Shown in pieces: positions 6,825 to 10,847 of a stretch of 10,847 bases of DNA; the first letter of the stretch is position 1; every line of letters begins with the position of its first letter. Below the pieces are notes generated by a model that ran no database searches, had not been told where the DNA came from, and was given only the letters and a program-made list of their open reading frames with translations. This DNA is from an uncultured Bacteroidota bacterium (GTDB lineage: Bacteria; Bacteroidota; Bacteroidia; Chitinophagales; Saprospiraceae), in the NCBI GenBank assembly GCA_937952445.1, contig CALGAA010000294.1, positions 1 to 10,847 of the forward strand. Direction: 5' to 3'. A program made the translations under genes and the position numbers.

Positions 6825-8180
6825 TTAAATCACGCTTTCTTTATGAGTTCGATGCGATATGATCGCCCCCATCACATCTTCTGTGGCAGACAAAGTCATT
6901 TCGATATCCTCCGCCGTATGTGCATAGGATATGCTGCCTTGTTTGATGGGTAATGGAAAATTAAAAATACCCTTATCGATCAAATGGAGTCGATACAAGC
7001 GGTCAAATTCGAAATCATGATGTGCCAGAATATCGTGATAGTCCACAGGAGCATGATCCATAAAATAAACGCAGAATGCCGAACCTTGTCTGGCGACATG
7101 GAATTTGAGATCATATTGTGAAAAAATCGAATTCAACCCATCCTCCAGCATTTGCCCCAGTTGATACACATGACTGTAGACATCGTGCTCTGGTGAACTC
7201 AATTTTTTCAGTGTTGCAATGGCTGCGACTGTGGTCAGCGGAAACGCATTGTATGTCCCGGCGATCAGGACTTTCCTGGCCGGATCCGGATGAGCAAAAT
7301 AGGACATATATTCTTTTTTCCCTCCGATCACGCCGAGTGGATACCCATTGGCCACAGCTTTTCCAAACGTAGATAAATCCGGAATGACCCCGCAAATACT
7401 TTGGTAGCCCCCAATCGCGTGCCTGAAACCGGTTTTGACTTCGTCGAAAATCAGGAGAAATCCGTGCTCATCGGCCAGATCTCTCAACCCCTGGAGGTAG
7501 CCTTCCTGTGGTTTTACCACGCCAATGTTTTGGAGAATCGGTTCCGTTATAATACAGCCCACGGGGTACCGCTTGAGTACGTATTCCACTGAGTCGAGAT
7601 CGTTGAAATTGACCACGTGTGTAAACCGTTGGAGTTCTTCTGGAATTCCAGCTGATATGCCATCGAAAGGATATTCCCCCGGACTGACCCGGTCCCCCAC
7701 GTTTTGTGGACTACTGATCACATTACAAGCCACGGCATCGTGCCATCCATTGTACCCACCCTGCATAACGATCACGTGATGTTTTCCTGTCACAGCACGC
7801 GCGATCCGAATGGCGTGAAAGGTAGCTTCGGAACCGGTATTTGTAATTTGAATTTGTTCGACCCCGGGAATGTGCTCGCATAATAATTGGGCGAGTTCAC
7901 CCTCCAATTCGGTCGGACCAGCTCCCATCAAAACGGCATTATTGGCCATCGTTTGGGCTACTGCCTGATTAACATCGGGATCGTTGTGTCCCAGGAAAGA
8001 AGCAGAAAATCCGGCCTGATAGTCGATGTATTCGTTTCCGTCCAAATCTTTGACCCGACTTCCCTTTCCTTCCGTAAAACAAATATTGGGTTCGGATTTT
8101 CGATTGAGCGACACCACGCCCCCCGGAATCCATTGTTGATTTTTTTCAATTAATTCTTTTGATCGATTTCTTTTATTCAT
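6825..8180 (-). CDS. Class III PLP aminotransferase, GSA-aminomutase-like
   Basis: A 451-residue fold-type I PLP enzyme of class III. Recognisable parts are IPGGVVS (residues 18-24), DLDGNEYIDY (45-54), the phosphate-binding NTGSEAT (114-120), IFDEV (244-248, Asp246 pairing with the pyridine nitrogen) and FGKAVANGYPLG (272-283), where Lys274 is the Schiff-base lysine; the later AGTYNAFP block replaces the GT(L/F)SGNP-type segment of ordinary family members. Overall it resembles glutamate-1-semialdehyde 2,1-aminomutase (HemL), but the divergent active-site block and the sugar operon context argue against a haem-biosynthesis role. It probably aminates or deaminates a keto or aldehyde group of a sugar-derived compound (inference). 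The gene lies directly behind a terminator hairpin, and promoter-like boxes sit inside that hairpin. The weak GTGAG before the ATG is the only candidate ribosome binding site. Confidence 0.87.
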   Translation of the reverse strand: MNKRNRSKELIEKNQQWIPGGVVSLNRKSEPNICFTEGKGSRVKDLDGNEYIDYQAGFSASFLGHNDPDVNQAVAQTMANNAVLMGAGPTELEGELAQLLCEHIPGVEQIQITNTGSEATFHAIRIARAVTGKHHVIVMQGGYNGWHDAVACNVISSPQNVGDRVSPGEYPFDGISAGIPEELQRFTHVVNFNDLDSVEYVLKRYPVGCIITEPILQNIGVVKPQEGYLQGLRDLADEHGFLLIFDEVKTGFRHAIGGYQSICGVIPDLSTFGKAVANGYPLGVIGGKKEYMSYFAHPDPARKVLIAGTYNAFPLTTVAAIATLKKLSSPEHDVYSHVYQLGQMLEDGLNSIFSQYDLKFHVARQGSAFCVYFMDHAPVDYHDILAHHDFEFDRLYRLHLIDKGIFNFPLPIKQGSISYAHTAEDIEMTLSATEDVMGAIISHRTHKESVI

Positions 8181-8193
8181 TTGTACTCACTTG

Positions 8194-8222
8194 TTTATAA
8201 AAAGATTTGACCGATCTTTCAA
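8194..8222 (-). promoter_or_regulatory. Sigma70-like promoter boxes inside the terminator hairpin
   Basis: Read on the minus strand, TTGAAA (8217-8222) and TATAAA (8194-8199) are separated by 17 bases, five of six matches to each sigma70 consensus box at ideal spacing. Transcription would start near 8187, leaving only about 7 bases before the aminotransferase ATG, a nearly leaderless mRNA. The boxes overlap the hairpin at 8199-8234, whose U-tract lies at the -10 box. If the organism is a Bacteroidota member its main sigma factor prefers other boxes, so the match may be fortuitous. Confidence 0.25.
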
Positions 8223-8234
8223 CCGGTCAAATCT
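8199..8234 (-). terminator. Rho-independent terminator after the Gfo/Idh/MocA gene
   Basis: A perfect 11-bp inverted repeat, AGATTTGACCG (minus strand, 8224-8234) and CGGTCAAATCT (8203-8213), encloses a 10-base loop and is followed by a run of T: five in a row at 8199-8203, counting the last stem base. It begins about 20 bases after the stop of the Gfo/Idh/MocA gene and ends 18 bases before the aminotransferase ATG. It should end or attenuate transcription arriving from the lyase and oxidoreductase genes. Confidence 0.82.
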
Positions 8235-8253
8235 GAGATCTGTCAACTTCTTG

Positions 8254-9483
8254 TTATTTATCATCAAAATCGGGAATTCGCATGCTTTCTCCATCGTGGA
8301 GAGCTGATTGGTGAGCGATAATCCCAGGTGCGGTATAAGCCAGCGCTTCATATATATCGATTTCAGGGTCGCGATCTTCAACAATGGCGGAAATGAACTC
8401 ATGCGTAATAAATGTGTGGGATCCTCCGTGACCACTATTGTGTCTCATGGGTTCGGGCAGGGCATCTGTCTTCCACCACATTTCCTGGTCGTAGGGTTTT
8501 AATTCCGGGTTCGCTACTGTAAAACCCCCATCATCTTTGGTCATCGTTTTCCCCGCATGGACGGTATGGACGGGTTCATTTTTGTACCCCATATAATAGC
8601 TCATTTTATCGCCTCTCCATTCCCCGCGTTCACAATGTGCCAGCGCACCCCTCCAACAAACCTCCCCCACAAAGGAATTTCCTCTGTTTGTCCGGAAAAG
8701 TCCTGTGGTATTCCAAAAGGGATTGTTATAGGGATTTCCTTTGAGTATGGGATCGTCATCCCCCCAGCCATGTGCGGTCACCTGAGTCAACCTTTCACCG
8801 GTTACCGATATCAAAAATGCGGTAACGTGGGTGGGATATAGCATCGGAGGTAAGCCGTGGCGCCAGGTCGCTTTGCCATTGGGTTCAAAATACAATTCTT
8901 CCAGACCAGGGTGGTAATATTGGGCGGCGCTGCTAAAAATGTTGCCAAACTGACCTTCTTCGTACATTTTTTTGGCGGTGATGGCCTCTTGACGATAAGT
9001 CGATGTTTCGGCCATCATATACTTTTTCCCGCTGCGTTTGACCGCATCGAGGACACGATAACATTCCTCTATGGTAAGCGCAGCCGGAACAGCGCAAAGA
9101 GCATGTTTTCCAGCCTCGAGAGTTTGAATGACGTGATCAGCATGATCAGGAGCAGGGGTAAACAACCCAACCGCCTCGATTTTGGGATCTTTGAGCAGTA
9201 CTTCCAACGATTCGTAGGATTTATTGCACTCGTACCGTTTCATCAAAGCATCCCTTCGTGCGGGAATTAAATCACTTACCGCTTCCACGATAACGTTGGG
9301 ATGTTCGTTGAAGTAAAACCCCAGCCCGAAACGCCCGCCGACTACGCCTACTCGTACTTTACGGGTCGAAGTAAAAGGTGCTGCAAACGCGAAACGCGGA
9401 GAAACGGCAGCTACGGCCATCGATTTTGCAGTAAGGGCCATAAACGCTCTTCGACCTACCTTTTCTTTTTTGCGTGTATTCAT
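8254..9483 (-). CDS. Tat-exported Gfo/Idh/MocA family oxidoreductase
   Basis: A 409-residue NAD(P)-dependent oxidoreductase of the Gfo/Idh/MocA family. The N-terminus is a Tat signal: basic region, twin arginine RRAFM (residues 11-15), hydrophobic stretch and a likely cleavage after AFA (32-34), so the enzyme probably works in the periplasm with tightly bound cofactor. The Rossmann motif is VGVVGGRFGLG (45-55). At the place of the family EKP motif the sequence is CAVPAA (130-135), so the usual catalytic or cofactor lysine is absent. YPTHVTAF (216-223, His219) and the C-terminal GSHTFITHEF and TAPGIIAH blocks are typical of exported members in Bacteroidota and Planctomycetota. Substrates of this subgroup are mostly unknown; a sugar or oligosaccharide end is expected. 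It lies 53 bases after the lyase gene and is followed by a strong terminator. Confidence 0.88.
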   Translation of the reverse strand: MNTRKKEKVGRRAFMALTAKSMAVAAVSPRFAFAAPFTSTRKVRVGVVGGRFGLGFYFNEHPNVIVEAVSDLIPARRDALMKRYECNKSYESLEVLLKDPKIEAVGLFTPAPDHADHVIQTLEAGKHALCAVPAALTIEECYRVLDAVKRSGKKYMMAETSTYRQEAITAKKMYEEGQFGNIFSSAAQYYHPGLEELYFEPNGKATWRHGLPPMLYPTHVTAFLISVTGERLTQVTAHGWGDDDPILKGNPYNNPFWNTTGLFRTNRGNSFVGEVCWRGALAHCERGEWRGDKMSYYMGYKNEPVHTVHAGKTMTKDDGGFTVANPELKPYDQEMWWKTDALPEPMRHNSGHGGSHTFITHEFISAIVEDRDPEIDIYEALAYTAPGIIAHQSALHDGESMRIPDFDDK

Positions 9484-9518
9484 ATCCTTTTCTTTTTCAT
9501 TTTATACCATTTTAACTG

Positions 9519-9528
9519 ATCACGTGAT
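9519..9528. promoter_or_regulatory. 10-bp perfect palindrome, candidate operator
   Basis: ATCACGTGAT is a perfect 10-bp palindrome in the 53-base gap between the lyase stop and the oxidoreductase start. On the minus strand, a TATAAA follows 14 bases after it (9497-9502), and TTATCA, which overlaps the palindrome, could serve as a poor -35 box. The position fits a repressor or activator site controlling an internal promoter of the oxidoreductase gene, but a single short palindrome is weak evidence. Confidence 0.3.
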
Positions 9529-9536
9529 AATATGAA

Positions 9537-10847
9537 TTATTCTTCAATATATTTCCTTTGAGGCGTCACAATTAATGAACCTTTTACTTCTTCCAACTGA
9601 ATCACATTGTGGTGCGGTAATACGTTGTAATTCACGCTTTCCCCAGTCTCTACATCTTCAATATTCCAAAAACCGGGTTTTAAACCAGTCAGAATCAGCT
9701 GATAAGAATGACGTCCGGGTGGATCGATGCGAAATTCCCGACTTATATGATCAGTAGAATTGGACATCCCCACCAAAGTTTGTCCCAGAACCGTTACAAA
9801 TAAATCTCCCGTGGAATAGGAAGATACCGGGAAAAGCTGTGTGGTGTCAGATGTCATCTGAAAAACAGTCAAAAATCGATCATTCCTGTTCTCTTCCTGC
9901 GGGCTGACCATGATTCGATGACCATTGGCCTCCGGCAAGTCTGACTTTATATTCAATTCCAAGCCAAAAGTGCTGTTAGCCTGGTCACCACTGAGCACAT
10001 CAATTTCAAAATCCTGCGCATCGGGATGCATAATCTGAACCTGAGTCCAACCGGTATCCTGATCCACGTGGTTGTATAAAAGAATACGATCACTGGTTAT
10101 ATCAGGGGGACGGAGCGTATTTATCTGCCAATATTTTTGAAATGATGGATCGGCAGTCGTCATGTTATCAAGCATGATAAAAGCCGCTGGAACCGTGTCA
10201 TTCATTAAATTTAAAAAGACTACTTCCCGGGTGTAAGATGAAATTTTAGAAGTATATGCGCTGGTGAGGTCTGTTTTAAAATAACTGAAGGTGGGCGGGG
10301 ATTGTGGGGTAGCGTTTTCTGCAAATGAAACCACATGCCCGTTTGAAAACCAGGGGTCATTGATAGCCTCTCCGGGCGTTTTGGGAAATCGTTGATTGAA
10401 TTTTGTCCCTCCATCGATGTGCTCGTCGCGTTCGAGATACCAGGCACCTTCAACGTGTTCTTCGGGATCCACGGCCAACATCATGCTGTGAGCGATGGAT
10501 CTTTTATTAAAATTAAAATCATAGGTACTCCCATAACTCAAATAAAGCCCCAAATCACCGATTTGAAATCCCTTATAATACACCTGAAGAGCACCAGCAT
10601 CTGCGTGCTGATGATTTCCAAAATGATAGCCACCACCTTTGATTTCCATCACCACATCGTTACTGGATCGATCAAGATCCCAACCCGTCCGGGAGATCAT
10701 CCCACCCAAAATGGGCCCAAAATCCTGTGTCAGAAGTAGGTTATCGTAGTTCCAACCGGCCTCAATCGAAGGATCGTTGAGCAAAAGGTAAAGGACCGGA
10801 TCATTGGGCAAACCTCCCTGAGCCACAAACTCTGCTTTTAAATGCGG
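9537..10847 (-). CDS. Heparinase II/III-like polysaccharide lyase, C-terminal part (cut by window edge)
   Basis: The last 436 residues of a large protein whose reading frame continues unbroken through the right edge; the N-terminal helical toroid domain and any signal peptide are outside. The visible part holds the heparinase II/III central beta-sandwich with the family core NHQHADAGALQVYYKG (starting near 10616). By analogy with Pedobacter heparinase II, the first His of H-Q-H (10611-10613) is in the catalytic region, while the second His, the Asp at 10554-10556 and the His of IAHSMM (10488-10490) match the zinc-binding set. A beta-rich C-terminal domain follows. Such lyases cleave uronic-acid polysaccharides (heparin/heparan, alginate and others) by beta-elimination, usually in the periplasm or outside the cell; the specific polymer cannot be told from this part. 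It is probably co-transcribed with the downstream oxidoreductase gene. Confidence 0.85.
   Translation of the reverse strand, partial: PHLKAEFVAQGGLPNDPVLYLLLNDPSIEAGWNYDNLLLTQDFGPILGGMISRTGWDLDRSSNDVVMEIKGGGYHFGNHQHADAGALQVYYKGFQIGDLGLYLSYGSTYDFNFNKRSIAHSMMLAVDPEEHVEGAWYLERDEHIDGGTKFNQRFPKTPGEAINDPWFSNGHVVSFAENATPQSPPTFSYFKTDLTSAYTSKISSYTREVVFLNLMNDTVPAAFIMLDNMTTADPSFQKYWQINTLRPPDITSDRILLYNHVDQDTGWTQVQIMHPDAQDFEIDVLSGDQANSTFGLELNIKSDLPEANGHRIMVSPQEENRNDRFLTVFQMTSDTTQLFPVSSYSTGDLFVTVLGQTLVGMSNSTDHISREFRIDPPGRHSYQLILTGLKPGFWNIEDVETGESVNYNVLPHHNVIQLEEVKGSLIVTPQRKYIEE

Noticed and set aside
8857..9270. Plus-strand open frame of 137 codons antisense to the oxidoreductase gene
   Set aside because: A shadow of the Gfo/Idh/MocA coding sequence; no conserved motif and no promoter.
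10824..10826. GTG as the start of the lyase gene
   Set aside because: The frame continues without a stop to the window edge with plausible protein sequence, and the family needs a large N-terminal domain upstream, so this is an internal valine codon.

Overview
The window looks like part of a chromosome from a free-living, probably marine or sediment bacterium of the Bacteroidota or a neighbouring lineage. This is inference, from four signs. Base composition is moderate. Start codons lack clear AGGAGG-type ribosome binding sites. One upstream region has a TTTG / TAnnTTTG-like promoter pattern. The gene types (heparinase II/III lyase, Tat-exported Gfo/Idh/MocA oxidoreductase, SGLT-type sodium symporter, cytosolic ceramidase-like hydrolase) are common in polysaccharide-degrading loci of that group. 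No rRNA, tRNA, CRISPR array, insertion sequence or phage gene was seen.

Layout. Positions 96-329 (minus) encode a 77-residue hexameric tyrosine-coordinated haem protein (HTHP). A 312-base divergent intergenic region separates it from a PPP-type metallophosphatase (642-1424, plus). The rest of the window runs on the minus strand and reads from right to left. In transcription order it holds: the C-terminal part of a heparinase II/III-like polysaccharide lyase (9537 to beyond the right edge); a Tat-signal Gfo/Idh/MocA oxidoreductase (8254-9483); a strong hairpin terminator (8199-8234) with promoter-like boxes inside it; a class III PLP aminotransferase (6825-8180); an enolase-superfamily acid-sugar dehydratase resembling D-galactonate dehydratase (5644-6822); a 314-base gap with no convincing gene (5330-5643); an SDR oxidoreductase (4553-5329); a neutral ceramidase-like hydrolase (3164-4546); and a sodium:solute symporter (1596-3167). 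Gene spacing is 2 bases (aminotransferase/dehydratase), 6 bases (SDR/ceramidase-like) and a 4-base GTGA overlap (ceramidase-like/symporter), so most of this block is an operon.

How the genes may work together (inference). The lyase would cut an acidic polysaccharide outside the cytoplasm. The Tat-exported oxidoreductase would act in the periplasm. The symporter would import a small product. The cytosolic ceramidase-like hydrolase (ester or amide cleavage), SDR (oxidation or reduction), dehydratase (acid sugar to 2-keto-3-deoxy acid) and aminotransferase would process it. No kinase, KDPG/KDPGal aldolase, sulfatase, SusC/SusD pair or regulator lies in the window. The pathway is therefore incomplete as seen and its substrate is not established. 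The pairing of a GSA-aminomutase-like transaminase with a galactonate-type dehydratase and a minimal ceramidase-like hydrolase is the most unusual feature and the best candidate for an undescribed catabolic route.
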